DNA of 64,000 bases, taken from contig CAYVRT010000002.1 of the NCBI GenBank assembly GCA_964453115.1, positions 132,430 to 196,429 on the forward strand, read 5' to 3'. This DNA comes from JAIWNK01 sp964453115 (GTDB lineage Bacteria > Chloroflexota > Anaerolineae > Anaerolineales > Anaerolineaceae). The notes under the pieces are model-generated. The model did not search any database. It saw only the letters and a list, made by a program, of their open reading frames with translations, and had not been told where the DNA came from. Shown here in pieces: positions 17,000 through 25,549 of this stretch. Both the position numbers and the translations under genes were made by a program. The stretch's first letter is position 1; every line of letters starts with the position of its first letter.

Positions 17000-19030
17000 A
17001 TGACCAATCAATTGATTCACGAAACCTCTCCCTACCTTTTGCAACACGCCCATAATCCAGTTAACTGGTATTCCTGGAATGACAGCGCTTTACAACGCGC
17101 CCGAACCGAACAAAAACCCATCTTCCTATCCATTGGTTATGCAGCCTGTCATTGGTGTCATGTCATGGAGCAAGAATCCTTCGAAGATACAAGCATTGCC
17201 GAATTGCTCAATTTACATTTCATCAGCATCAAAGTAGACCGCGAAGAACGCCCCGATTTAGATAACATTTATATGAGCGCTGTCGTTGCAATGACGGGGC
17301 GCGGCGGGTGGCCCATGACCGTCTTTCTGACACCTGATCTCGAGCCATTCTATGGAGGCACCTATTTTCCGCCCACCCGACGTTATGGAATGCCGGCCTT
17401 TGCCGAAGTCCTGCTTGGAATTGCCCTGGCGTGGAAGGAAGATCGCACCAATCTTTTGCTATCTGCAAAGCAATTATCCAAACACCTTCAAACTCAGTCT
17501 CAATGGAAATTCTCCCCGGCCGCTCCCGTTTCCCCCTCCCAGGCTCTCAATCAGGCCACACGACAACTCACTCAAACCATCAACCCACAAACCGGCACAT
17601 GGGGAAATGCCCCACTCTTTCCGCAACCAATGACCATCGAATTCCTGCTCCAACAGGCTACACGCGGCAATCAAATTGCCCTCCAATGCGCCGAAACAGC
17701 GCTCCAGGCAATGCAGCGCGGGGGCATGTACGATATTCTGGGTGGTGGTTTTCATCGTTATAGCACTGATGACCAATGGCTCGTCCCACACTTCGAGAAA
17801 ATGCTCTATGATAACGCACTGCTCGCCCGAACCTATCTGCATGCCTACCAACAAACTAGCAACCCGCTCTACCGCGACACCTGCCAGGCCACGCTCGATT
17901 TCATTCTGCGCGAAATGCGCAGCCCTGAAGGCGGTTTTTACAGCAGTTTAGATGCCGACTCGCCTGAAGGCGAAGGATTCTATTACACCTGGGAAGAAAA
18001 CGAATTGCGCTCTGCTCTTCCCCAAGAAGAATTTAGCGCCTTGATCACAGCTTTTTTCCTCTCAAACCGTCCAGCATTTGAAGGCCGTCACATTCTCCAA
18101 TGGCGCCAATCCCCTCTCCCCCGTGACCAATGGCCTCCCACCCTCCAAAAAGCGTTGCAACGTCTGCTCTTGCTGCGTCAGAGCCGCACCCCACCCAGCA
18201 CAGATGACAAAATTTTGACTGCATGGAATGCACTCACTATCCAGACCCTGGCACAAGCAGGACAAGCTCTTTCAAATCCCCATTACCTCAATGCTGCTCA
18301 GCAAGCCCTCACTTTCCTGGTCACCAATCTGCACCCCCAAGATCGTCTGTTGCGCTCCTGGCGCGCGCAACAGGCTCACATTGATGCCTACCTGGAAGAT
18401 TATGCAGCCCTCGTCTTGGCCTCACTTTCTGTCTATCAAGCTGATTTCAATCCCAAATGGTATCAATCTGCTCACTCATTAACTGAAGAGATGATCAACC
18501 TCTATCGAGACCCGCAAGGCGGATTCTTCGATGTGCGCGCCGATGCCCCCAACCTGCTTCTACATCCCAAAGAAATTTACGACAACGCCACTCCATCCGG
18601 TAATGCGTTGGCTACCCTCGCTCTCCTAACCCTTCAGGCCTACGGTGAAAACCCGTCTGTCTCCCCCGAAGAGTTACTCCAAACCCTACAATCCGCCATT
18701 GCGAGCCACCCACTCGCATTTGGTTGCTGGCTTCAGGCACTCGACTGGCTTGCTGGGCCAGTTAAACAAATTGCATTGCTTTGGCCATCAAACGATCCCC
18801 CCCCCAAAAAAATCTTAAGCGCAATCCACAGCCCCTACCGGCCACGCACCATCCTGGCAGCTTCCTCGAATTCAAGCGAGATGCTCCCACCCATTCTCCA
18901 CGAACGCCCATTACATAAACAAAACCCCACCCTCTACATTTGCCAGGACTTCACCTGTCAAATGCCCGTTAGTGAATGGCCCACCATTGTATCTACACTG
19001 AATGCAAAAAATCTACCAACTCGTGATTAA
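17000..19030 (+). CDS. DUF255 thioredoxin-like protein with six-hairpin (alpha/alpha toroid) domain (YyaL type)
   Basis: 676 residues, the usual length of the family (about 670-700). The N-terminal thioredoxin-like domain starts with the family signature HETSPYLLQHAHNPVNWYSW (7-26) and carries CHWCHVM with C50 and C53. The rest is the six-hairpin glycosidase-like region with GGGFHRYSTDDQWLVPHFEK and a C-terminal segment. The biochemical role is unknown; homologues include bacterial YyaL and human SPATA20. The start was placed at the ATG that begins MTNQLIHETSPY, as in homologues. Its 3' end overlaps the convergent hydrolase gene by 38 bases. Confidence 0.9.
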   Translation: MTNQLIHETSPYLLQHAHNPVNWYSWNDSALQRARTEQKPIFLSIGYAACHWCHVMEQESFEDTSIAELLNLHFISIKVDREERPDLDNIYMSAVVAMTGRGGWPMTVFLTPDLEPFYGGTYFPPTRRYGMPAFAEVLLGIALAWKEDRTNLLLSAKQLSKHLQTQSQWKFSPAAPVSPSQALNQATRQLTQTINPQTGTWGNAPLFPQPMTIEFLLQQATRGNQIALQCAETALQAMQRGGMYDILGGGFHRYSTDDQWLVPHFEKMLYDNALLARTYLHAYQQTSNPLYRDTCQATLDFILREMRSPEGGFYSSLDADSPEGEGFYYTWEENELRSALPQEEFSALITAFFLSNRPAFEGRHILQWRQSPLPRDQWPPTLQKALQRLLLLRQSRTPPSTDDKILTAWNALTIQTLAQAGQALSNPHYLNAAQQALTFLVTNLHPQDRLLRSWRAQQAHIDAYLEDYAALVLASLSVYQADFNPKWYQSAHSLTEEMINLYRDPQGGFFDVRADAPNLLLHPKEIYDNATPSGNALATLALLTLQAYGENPSVSPEELLQTLQSAIASHPLAFGCWLQALDWLAGPVKQIALLWPSNDPPPKKILSAIHSPYRPRTILAASSNSSEMLPPILHERPLHKQNPTLYICQDFTCQMPVSEWPTIVSTLNAKNLPTRD

Positions 19031-19766
19031 ATGCATCCGCCAAATCCACTGGCATCCCATGTCCTGCACCGGCAATTTTCACATGGCGGACATTCATCAC
19101 ACCTTGCAACAATTGCCCCTGAAGTTCTGTCGGCACTGTGCGATCCGCCAAGCCACTCATCACAAAAACAGGCATTTTCAATTGACACAAACGCGGCAAA
19201 GAATTGAACAAAATCAGTTCCCGCATGGCCTGCCGATATACCGTACGGTCAACCGCCAAAATCTTCTCTACCACTTGCCGACGCAGTTCATCCTGGTTCG
19301 GATGAGGAAACACACGTCTTGCAACCATTTCTGCCTGTGCCTGTGGCCCCAAAATCATCGCCAGTACCCCGCGCCGCAAAAAATACCACCACACACCCAG
19401 GCTGCGTGGGCGTAACCTGGCAAAGGTATTCACCAACACCAAACACTGCACCTGTTCAGGAAAATCGAGCGCCCATTCCTGCGCCAAAACCCCACCCATT
19501 GAAATCCCCACCAGCGCAAAAGGCACACCCACCATCTGCCCAGCCCATTCCGACATCTGCTGAACGACTGTGTGCACCCGCCAAACAGGTTCCCGCAAAA
19601 CTGAACGCCCAAACCCCGGCACATCCAGCGCCAAAGGTCTCAATCCAGCAAATGCCAAAGCATCCATCTGCATTTGCCACATTCCTGCATCAGCCCCCAA
19701 TCCATGTAACAGAATCACAGGGCTACCCTGCCGACAAGGATCTATAAAAAACAAGTCCGCCATCAT
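18993..19766 (-). CDS. Alpha/beta-hydrolase fold protein
   Basis: A 257-residue cytoplasmic protein with an intact catalytic triad: nucleophile S89 in GISMGG, D208 in SGLADRTVP and H236 in GAGHGMPVD. The oxyanion loop is LLHGLGADAGMW (19-30). This is the compact fold of esterases, lactonases and C-C hydrolases; substrate unknown. Two tandem ATGs exist (19766 and 19763) and GAGG is better placed for the second. It is convergent and overlapping with the DUF255 gene and divergent from murA. Confidence 0.85.
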   Translation of the reverse strand: MMADLFFIDPCRQGSPVILLHGLGADAGMWQMQMDALAFAGLRPLALDVPGFGRSVLREPVWRVHTVVQQMSEWAGQMVGVPFALVGISMGGVLAQEWALDFPEQVQCLVLVNTFARLRPRSLGVWWYFLRRGVLAMILGPQAQAEMVARRVFPHPNQDELRRQVVEKILAVDRTVYRQAMRELILFNSLPRLCQLKMPVFVMSGLADRTVPTELQGQLLQGVMNVRHVKIAGAGHGMPVDLADAFNHELVDFLHSV

Positions 19767-19787
19767 TCACCTCATCAACTCTTAGGT

Positions 19788-19793
19788 TATAAT
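19788..19793 (+). promoter_or_regulatory. -10 element of murA
   Basis: TATAAT at 19788-19793, about 38 bases before the murA ATG. The -35 region (ATTCAC at 19765-19770) is poor and overlaps the start of the divergent hydrolase gene. The leader contains AAAGGAG just ahead of the ATG. Confidence 0.4.
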
Positions 19794-19830
19794 ACTACAA
19801 AACCCTGGCATTCAGACCAAAGGAGAAACC

Positions 19831-21114
19831 ATGGAAAAATTTATCATCGAAGGTGGCATACCGTTGCATGGTGATGTCACTCCTGCCGGCAACAAAAACG
19901 CTGTTTTACCCCTTCTGGCAGCCTGTCTATTAACCGATGAACCCATCCTCCTCCACAACGTTCCCAATATTCTTGATGTTCGCAATATGCGCGCCTTGCT
20001 GCAAAGTCTGGGCGTTGAATTCACCCCTGTCGGCGAATCAAGCTGGCGCATTCAGGCCCAGCAGGTACGCCCTGCTGATCTCGACCCGGATTTATGTCGA
20101 AAAATTCGCGCATCTATCCTCCTGGCCGGACCAATGACAGCCCGATCTGGCGAACTGCACCTGCCCCCCCCTGGAGGAGATGTAATTGGCCGCCGTCGCG
20201 TTGATACACACCTGCTCGCTCTGCGAAAGCTTGGCGCTCAAGCAATCTATGATCGCAATTTCAATTTCTCTGCCCCACACGGCCTCACCGCCGCAGACAT
20301 CCTGCTTGACGAAGCCAGTGTTACAGGCACCGAAAACGCAATCATGGCTGCCACATTGGCACGCGGCACCACCATTCTGCGAAACGCCGCCTCCGAACCT
20401 CACATTCAGGAACTCTGTCATTTCCTCAACCTGCTTGGAGCCCAAATCGAAAACATCGGCTCAAACACCTTACATATCACTGGCGTTCCTCATCTGCATG
20501 GTGGAGAATACACAGTTGGGCCAGATTATCTCGAAGTAGTCAGTTTCATCGGGGCAGCTGTCATGACGCACGGCTCAATCCGTATTCGCAACGCTGGGCC
20601 ACAATATCTTGATATGGTTCAGTTGGTCATGGAACGTATGGGGGTTGAATGGCAAGTTGAGGGTCAGGATATTCTTGTCCCATCCAAACAGCGCATGGAA
20701 ATTGAACCCGACCTGGGCGGTGCCATTCCGGAAATTAAAGTCATGCCCTGGCCTGGCTTCCCTTCCGATCTGGTCAGTATTGCGGTTGTCATCGCCACCC
20801 AATCGCGCGGCTCCATGCTCTTCCATGACTGGATGTACCCCAGTCGTATGTTCTTCACCGACAAACTGGTCGGCATGGGTGCACAAATTGTATTGTGCGA
20901 CCCCCATCGTGTAATCATCCAGGGGCCAACGCAGCTCTTTGGTGAAAAGATGGAAAGCCCCGACATTCGCGCTGGCATGGCGCTCGTCTTGGCGGCACTT
21001 TCTGCCCAAGGGCGATCCGTTATCCGAAACATTGGCCAAATTGATCGAGGCTATGAAAAAGTCGAGCAAAAACTAGCCGCCCTTGGTGCCAAAATTCAGC
21101 GTGAAACAGAGTAA
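19831..21114 (+). CDS. murA: UDP-N-acetylglucosamine 1-carboxyvinyltransferase with Asp at the catalytic Cys position
   Basis: A 427-residue enolpyruvyl transferase, full length for the family. It transfers enolpyruvate from PEP to UDP-GlcNAc, the first committed step of peptidoglycan synthesis. Seen: PAGNKNAVLP (18-27) with the K-N pair, WPGFPSD (307-313) with the catalytic Asp equivalent D313, and IDRGYEK (404-410). The loop that reads PGGC in most bacteria reads PPGGDVIGRRRVD, so the PEP-binding and fosfomycin-target Cys is D117 (codon GAT at 20179-20181). Asp at this position is known in Mycobacterium, Chlamydia and Borrelia MurA, where activity is kept and fosfomycin no longer reacts. 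Good Shine-Dalgarno AAAGGAG. Confidence 0.93.
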   Translation: MEKFIIEGGIPLHGDVTPAGNKNAVLPLLAACLLTDEPILLHNVPNILDVRNMRALLQSLGVEFTPVGESSWRIQAQQVRPADLDPDLCRKIRASILLAGPMTARSGELHLPPPGGDVIGRRRVDTHLLALRKLGAQAIYDRNFNFSAPHGLTAADILLDEASVTGTENAIMAATLARGTTILRNAASEPHIQELCHFLNLLGAQIENIGSNTLHITGVPHLHGGEYTVGPDYLEVVSFIGAAVMTHGSIRIRNAGPQYLDMVQLVMERMGVEWQVEGQDILVPSKQRMEIEPDLGGAIPEIKVMPWPGFPSDLVSIAVVIATQSRGSMLFHDWMYPSRMFFTDKLVGMGAQIVLCDPHRVIIQGPTQLFGEKMESPDIRAGMALVLAALSAQGRSVIRNIGQIDRGYEKVEQKLAALGAKIQRETE

Positions 21115-21130
21115 TCCAGAATTGGAAAAC

Positions 21131-21162
21131 AACGAGCCGGGCAGTCATCATCCCGGCTCGTT
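21131..21162. terminator. Bidirectional terminator between murA and trxA
   Basis: A perfect 11-bp stem, AACGAGCCGGG (21131-21141) with its complement at 21152-21162, loop of 10 bases, and T-rich sequence following on the plus strand. It lies between convergent murA and the end of the signalling operon. Confidence 0.75.
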
Positions 21163-21183
21163 ATCATTTCACCTACAACAAAA

Positions 21184-21546
21184 CTAACTGGCTTTCTGAT
21201 CCAAAGAAGCCACAAAATCGAGAAATTGCTGCACCACATCACGCAGCGCGGGCTCTGGCAAAGCCCCAACCTGTTCATGCACAACCTTACCATTGGCAAC
21301 AAACAACATCGTTGGAATGCCTTGCACGCCAAACCGCCCGGCCCATTCCTGATTCTCATCCGTATTCACCTTCGCTACTACCAGTTTGCCAGCATACTCC
21401 TTAGCGACTTTATCCAGAATCGGTGCCACCATTCGACAAGGCCCACACCAGGGTGCCCAAAAATCAACGATTACAGGCAAAGCTGATTTTAAAACTGTTT
21501 GTTCAAATGTTGCATCAGTTACGTGAAGTGGCTCATTAAAAGTCAT
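21184..21546 (-). CDS. trxA: Thioredoxin
   Basis: A 120-residue single-domain thioredoxin with the canonical active site WCGPC (33-37) after VDFWAP, and the cis-Pro loop GIPTMLF. It reduces protein disulfides in the cytoplasm using thioredoxin reductase. GAGGAG lies nine bases before the ATG. It is only about 60 bases downstream of the response-regulator gene in the same direction and no terminator separates them, so it is probably the last gene of the signalling operon. Confidence 0.95.
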   Translation of the reverse strand: MTFNEPLHVTDATFEQTVLKSALPVIVDFWAPWCGPCRMVAPILDKVAKEYAGKLVVAKVNTDENQEWAGRFGVQGIPTMLFVANGKVVHEQVGALPEPALRDVVQQFLDFVASLDQKAS

Positions 21547-21605
21547 TGTCTCATACTCCTCAAAAAAAGTTTACAGATAACTTAGATGCGCACGAGCGTC
21601 AAAAG

Positions 21606-22340
21606 TTACACCTCGCGCCCCTCATCCTTCTTGCGAAAATCAACAAAGCGATAGCCAACCCCGCGCTCCGTCAAAATATATTTTGGGTTAGCCGGGTCTT
21701 TTTCCAGTTTCTGACGCAAATAATTTACATACAAACGCACATACTGCGCCTCATCGCGATACTCATACCCCCAAACCCGTGTCAGCAATTGATCATATGT
21801 TAATACCCAGCCGGCCTTTTGCATCAAATGGTATAAAAGACGATATTCTGTCGGGCGCAGTTTCACCAACTGCCCCTCGAGCCAAACCTCTCGCCTTCCA
21901 AAATCCACTCGCAGCCGCTCATCCACTTCAATCACCTCCGTCGAAGCTGTCCCCGCCGCCATTTCGCTTCGACGCAACACAGCCCGCACGCGGCTAACCA
22001 GTTCACGCGGGCTAAATGGTTTGGTTACATAATCATCAGCTCCCAATTCCAATCCCCGCACACGATCCTCTTCTTCCCCCTTTGCCGTCAGCATAATAAC
22101 CGGTACTGTGCTAATCTCTCGAATCATCTTCAGCACATCAAAACCATCCACATCCGGCATCATCACATCCAAAACCACCACATCTGGCAAGTGATCACGC
22201 AGCGCCTGCATCGCCTTCATTCCACGGTAAGCTTCCACTACCCGAAAGCCATCATGTTCCAGATTGAGGCGAATAAAGCGCGCCATGCGCTCTTCATCAT
22301 CCACAACCAAAATTAAGCGGTTCTTAAAAGACTCGTCCAT
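21606..22340 (-). CDS. OmpR-family response regulator, orphan
   Basis: 244 residues: receiver domain with acidic pair D14-D15, phosphoacceptor D58 (VVLDVMMPDVDG), T85 and K107, followed by a winged-helix DNA-binding domain with the typical ends RPTEYRLLYHL and TERGVGYRF. The start at 22340 follows the upstream stop by four bases; an in-frame start 45 bases upstream would overlap that gene. No histidine kinase is encoded nearby; instead the operon encodes a Ser/Thr kinase and a PP2C phosphatase. The regulator may receive phosphate from a distant kinase or be modulated by Ser/Thr phosphorylation (inference). Confidence 0.92.
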   Translation of the reverse strand: MDESFKNRLILVVDDEERMARFIRLNLEHDGFRVVEAYRGMKAMQALRDHLPDVVVLDVMMPDVDGFDVLKMIREISTVPVIMLTAKGEEEDRVRGLELGADDYVTKPFSPRELVSRVRAVLRRSEMAAGTASTEVIEVDERLRVDFGRREVWLEGQLVKLRPTEYRLLYHLMQKAGWVLTYDQLLTRVWGYEYRDEAQYVRLYVNYLRQKLEKDPANPKYILTERGVGYRFVDFRKKDEGREV

Positions 22341-22344
22341 TCCA

Positions 22345-22584
22345 TCACTCGCGAATGAAGGAAATGATTTCCTCTTCCTGTTCACTTGGCATAATCTCGA
22401 TAAAATTCATCCGCGAAATAGGCCACACCACTGTTGTCACACTTGCCTCCAGATAATGCAGGTCCTTCCCGTCCTTCCGACGCGGATTTTTAATAACCAC
22501 CAACAAGTCACCTGGCGACGGCAGTTGATCTACTTCTCCCAAAACGGGGTCTTCATTTTGAATGTGCAAAAGAACAGTTGGCAT
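22345..22584 (-). CDS. Small conserved-looking protein of unknown function in the signalling operon
   Basis: 79 residues from the ATG at 22584, which has AGAGG five bases upstream; a GTG at 22590 is the alternative. The sequence is acidic at the C-terminus (PSEQEEEIISFIRE) and has no membrane segment, Cys pair or recognised motif. It starts eight bases after the FHA gene's stop and ends four bases before the regulator's start, and the spacing and ribosome-binding site argue that it is real. I cannot assign a function; a beta-rich adaptor is a guess from the alternating hydrophobic pattern. Confidence 0.65.
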   Translation of the reverse strand: MPTVLLHIQNEDPVLGEVDQLPSPGDLLVVIKNPRRKDGKDLHYLEASVTTVVWPISRMNFIEIMPSEQEEEIISFIRE

Positions 22585-22592
22585 AGTCACCT

Positions 22593-23114
22593 CTAGTAAT
22601 GAATCAAAATCTGAATCTTAAACTTACCTAACGAAATAATATCTCCATGGCTAAGGGGGTAATCCACATGAGGCACAATCTTTTGCCCATTCACCCGAGT
22701 TCCATTTGAAGACCCCAAATCAAAAACAGATACCCGATTTTGCGAGATACGCAACGAAGCATGCAAGCGCGAAACACCCTGCGAATAGGCATCTTGCTGT
22801 GAGAGATCCACATCCGGAACGATGGGCTGTCCATCCGTCACACGGCCAATGGTATACTCGCTTCTCCCCGCCAAGTGAATGATCTTGCCGCTCTCCATCA
22901 GGTGCAACGAGACCACTGCATCAGCCCCCGAAGAAGGCACGGTGGTCGGTGTCTCCTGCACGCTTTGCGACAATGAAATGTCTAAAGCATCTGATGGCGT
23001 GCGATTAATAGACTGTGTCGTTAAGTGCTCAACCGAAATCAATTGAGCCCCGCACTCGCTGCAAAACAACGCGCCGGGTAATTCCTGGTGATGACAATTT
23101 GGACATAGAATCAT
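22593..23114 (-). CDS. Zinc-ribbon and FHA domain protein
   Basis: A 173-residue protein with an N-terminal zinc ribbon (C4, C7, C18, C21), a Ser/Thr-rich linker of about 40 residues, and a C-terminal FHA domain with the signature residues GR (in YTIGRV), SRLHA, and DLGSSNGTRVNG. FHA domains bind phosphothreonine, so this protein is a likely reader or substrate of the operon's Ser/Thr kinase. The Ser/Thr-rich linker offers candidate phosphorylation sites (inference). Its ATG overlaps the upstream stop in a four-base ATGA. Confidence 0.9.
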   Translation of the reverse strand: MILCPNCHHQELPGALFCSECGAQLISVEHLTTQSINRTPSDALDISLSQSVQETPTTVPSSGADAVVSLHLMESGKIIHLAGRSEYTIGRVTDGQPIVPDVDLSQQDAYSQGVSRLHASLRISQNRVSVFDLGSSNGTRVNGQKIVPHVDYPLSHGDIISLGKFKIQILIHY

Positions 23115-24580
23115 CGTCTCTGCTCCGGACTTGGCAACAATAGCAAACCACGGGTTCCGTACTTGATTCGCTTGTCGCCCTCTTCACTAAAATGCTGAGT
23201 TTGTTGGATATGTTCCGCTTCCATCAGAACTGTATGCGCCAGTTCGCGCTCTCCTTTAGCCAGAAGATGTGTTGCAAGGTGATGCAAATGTCGCGTCGCC
23301 TGAGTCAAATTACCTCTGCCAACTTCGATGCGCGCCTTCTCTTGAATTCGGTACAAAGTCAACCGTGACATCGCATCCACAATCGGACGCGGCGGGGTTT
23401 CCCGCTCAAAATTGACTTGCACCGAGCGTTTCAAATCAAACAAAATTCTCGTCTTTGAAATCGTCATCGTTGGCACGTCCATCCGCACCGCGCCATTTGC
23501 CAGTTCAACCACTGTTTTTCCTGGCGGAAGGGATGGCACCAAGAATTCAAGCAAAATACTCAGGTTCTTCCCATGATGAAGATTTCCCAATGGGACAGGC
23601 GATTCCAAAGGCAAGGGAGCAATATCCGGTCGCACCCGAAACGCTCCTTGCAACGTCACATCTTCTGAAACCTGATAATGAAATTGCAGGCCACGTGCAT
23701 ACAAGACCTCAATCGCATTCAGCTTTTGCTCCACAAAAAGCTGCAAATCCTTATTTGAGGTAACAAATGTTGTTGTCCCACCAGAAGTCGAGGTAATCTG
23801 ATCCAAAAAGACATCATTCCATTCATGTCCAATGCCTAACACATGAATCAAGATGCCCTCATCCGCCGCATCTCTTGCCAACGCCAGCGTCGGCCCCTCA
23901 TCTCCATATGTGTGTCCATCTGTCATGAAAACCATATATCGGCTCATCTTTGAATCGCAGCGCCGAAGCAAATCTACCCCTAATTGCATCCCACGATAAA
24001 TCTCTGTTGAGCCTCCAGGCTGCACACTCAGTAGCAGCGCTTCTACCCGTCCCAGGTTAGCAACCCGCGTTGGCGGGATCAACACCTCTGCGCGATCGCT
24101 AAATGTCACCAACGAAAACACATCCTGCGGGCGCAACTTTCCCAGCATCTGCAAGATATTCTCCCGCACCATATCCAGGCGCTGCCCCTGCATTGAGGTC
24201 GAGCGGTCTAATACCACACACAAGCTAACCGGTGGAATGCGGGCCGGGTCAGGTTCAGCCGTACAGGTCACATCCAGCAAAACATAAAATAATTGCTGCT
24301 CATCCATCAAAGGGATTGCCGAACGACTGAACTTGGCACTTAAAGACACCGCAGCTCGAGCGCGAACTTGTGGCGGCAAACCAGAATCATATTCTGCGCG
24401 TCGGTGTTCGTGGCGTAAAATTTCATACGCCTGCTGAACATTCAAAAACACCTCTCTTGCCGCCGGGTCTGGGTTTGCATCGGGATGCAGACGTCGGGCA
24501 GCCTCAAAATAAGCCGACCGCACCTCTTCTGGGGTGGCATCAAAGGGTATTCCAAGAACGTTATAGTAGTCTGACCCCAT
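23111..24580 (-). CDS. DnaJ-VWA domain fusion protein
   Basis: A 489-residue protein. Residues 4-65 form a J domain with HPD at 32-34, the motif that stimulates DnaK ATPase. A von Willebrand factor A domain follows, with a full metal site: D125-x-S127-x-S129 (DRSTS), T192 and D221 (MTDGH). The C-terminal 200 residues are beta-rich then helical (about 410-470, ending with a TPR-like stretch of Ala, Leu and His). No signal peptide, so cytoplasmic. The combination suggests an adaptor that binds partners through VWA and recruits DnaK; I know no characterised example. In the same operon as kinase, phosphatase and FHA protein. Confidence 0.88.
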   Translation of the reverse strand: MGSDYYNVLGIPFDATPEEVRSAYFEAARRLHPDANPDPAAREVFLNVQQAYEILRHEHRRAEYDSGLPPQVRARAAVSLSAKFSRSAIPLMDEQQLFYVLLDVTCTAEPDPARIPPVSLCVVLDRSTSMQGQRLDMVRENILQMLGKLRPQDVFSLVTFSDRAEVLIPPTRVANLGRVEALLLSVQPGGSTEIYRGMQLGVDLLRRCDSKMSRYMVFMTDGHTYGDEGPTLALARDAADEGILIHVLGIGHEWNDVFLDQITSTSGGTTTFVTSNKDLQLFVEQKLNAIEVLYARGLQFHYQVSEDVTLQGAFRVRPDIAPLPLESPVPLGNLHHGKNLSILLEFLVPSLPPGKTVVELANGAVRMDVPTMTISKTRILFDLKRSVQVNFERETPPRPIVDAMSRLTLYRIQEKARIEVGRGNLTQATRHLHHLATHLLAKGERELAHTVLMEAEHIQQTQHFSEEGDKRIKYGTRGLLLLPSPEQRR

Positions 24581-24600
24581 AATCCTTTCTACCTGTCTTC

Positions 24601-25527
24601 CTACAAGTATTGAACCAGAATAACACTGATATTATCTGGGCCGCCCGCTGCATTGGCTGCCTCAACCAATTGATGGCAGGCAATGGAAGGATTCGGCGCA
24701 TCATGAATTATCTTAAACATTTGCGAATCTGGCACTACCCCCCATAAACCATCGCTGCACACCATAATATATCCAGGATGCGGCAGTTGTCGTGTCTCAA
24801 CATCAGGCCGCAATGGCTCCGCCTGCCCCAAAGCCCGATACAACACATTCCGATTAGGGTGTACCGCCGCCTCCGCCTCGGTAATCTGCCCCATCTCCAC
24901 CAAACGGCGTACCAAAGAATGATCCTGTGTCACTGGGCGCATTCGTCCATCGGGATAAATAAAATAGGCCCGGCTATCTCCCACATGAGCAATCGTCACC
25001 TGCTCGCCCAAAATCAACACCGTCGTCAATGTCGTTCCACCGCCCGGCGCCCGGCGCATCACCACTTGTTGTGCCTGCTTAACGCCCTGCTCCATAATCT
25101 CTTGTAAACTTTCTCCGCCCGATTCCGACTCCGGAGCGAGGAACGGCAAATACAATTTTTGCAACAAGTAATTTGACATGGCCTTCGCAGCAAGTCGGCT
25201 GGCAATTTCGCCATATTCATGTCCACCCATTCCATCCGCAATCACAAACACACCAAATGGAATATCACTTAGCCCATCTGCAAACATCGCATGAAACGTG
25301 TAGAGTGTATCCTCATTGTGATCGCGCTGTTTTCCAACCGATTGCGCACTGCCCACCAACAGTTGAGCCGGACGCAAATCAAGATGCTGCTCCTCGTGTT
25401 CTGCATCCAAATGCTCTTCCAATAAAGGCGCTGTCTTAACATCCACATGCCCACTGACACCCTCAGGGGGTGTCTCCACCTTCACCTCATCCTTTTTGCC
25501 AAAAAGTCTCTTCAAAAATTCGAACAC
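24601..25527 (-). CDS. PP2C-family Ser/Thr protein phosphatase
   Basis: A 308-residue soluble phosphatase. After a charged N-terminal segment of about 55 residues come the PP2C motifs in order: RDHNED, ADGMGGHEYG, GTTLTTVL, AHVGDSRAYF, QDHSL, CSDGLWG and GGPDNISV, including the metal-binding Asp residues. It removes phosphate from Ser/Thr residues and is the natural antagonist of the kinase encoded 22 bases upstream. No transmembrane segment, unlike many PstP-type phosphatases. Confidence 0.95.
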   Translation of the reverse strand: MFEFLKRLFGKKDEVKVETPPEGVSGHVDVKTAPLLEEHLDAEHEEQHLDLRPAQLLVGSAQSVGKQRDHNEDTLYTFHAMFADGLSDIPFGVFVIADGMGGHEYGEIASRLAAKAMSNYLLQKLYLPFLAPESESGGESLQEIMEQGVKQAQQVVMRRAPGGGTTLTTVLILGEQVTIAHVGDSRAYFIYPDGRMRPVTQDHSLVRRLVEMGQITEAEAAVHPNRNVLYRALGQAEPLRPDVETRQLPHPGYIMVCSDGLWGVVPDSQMFKIIHDAPNPSIACHQLVEAANAAGGPDNISVILVQYL

Positions 25528-25549
25528 TGTCTACCTCAATATCGCAGGA

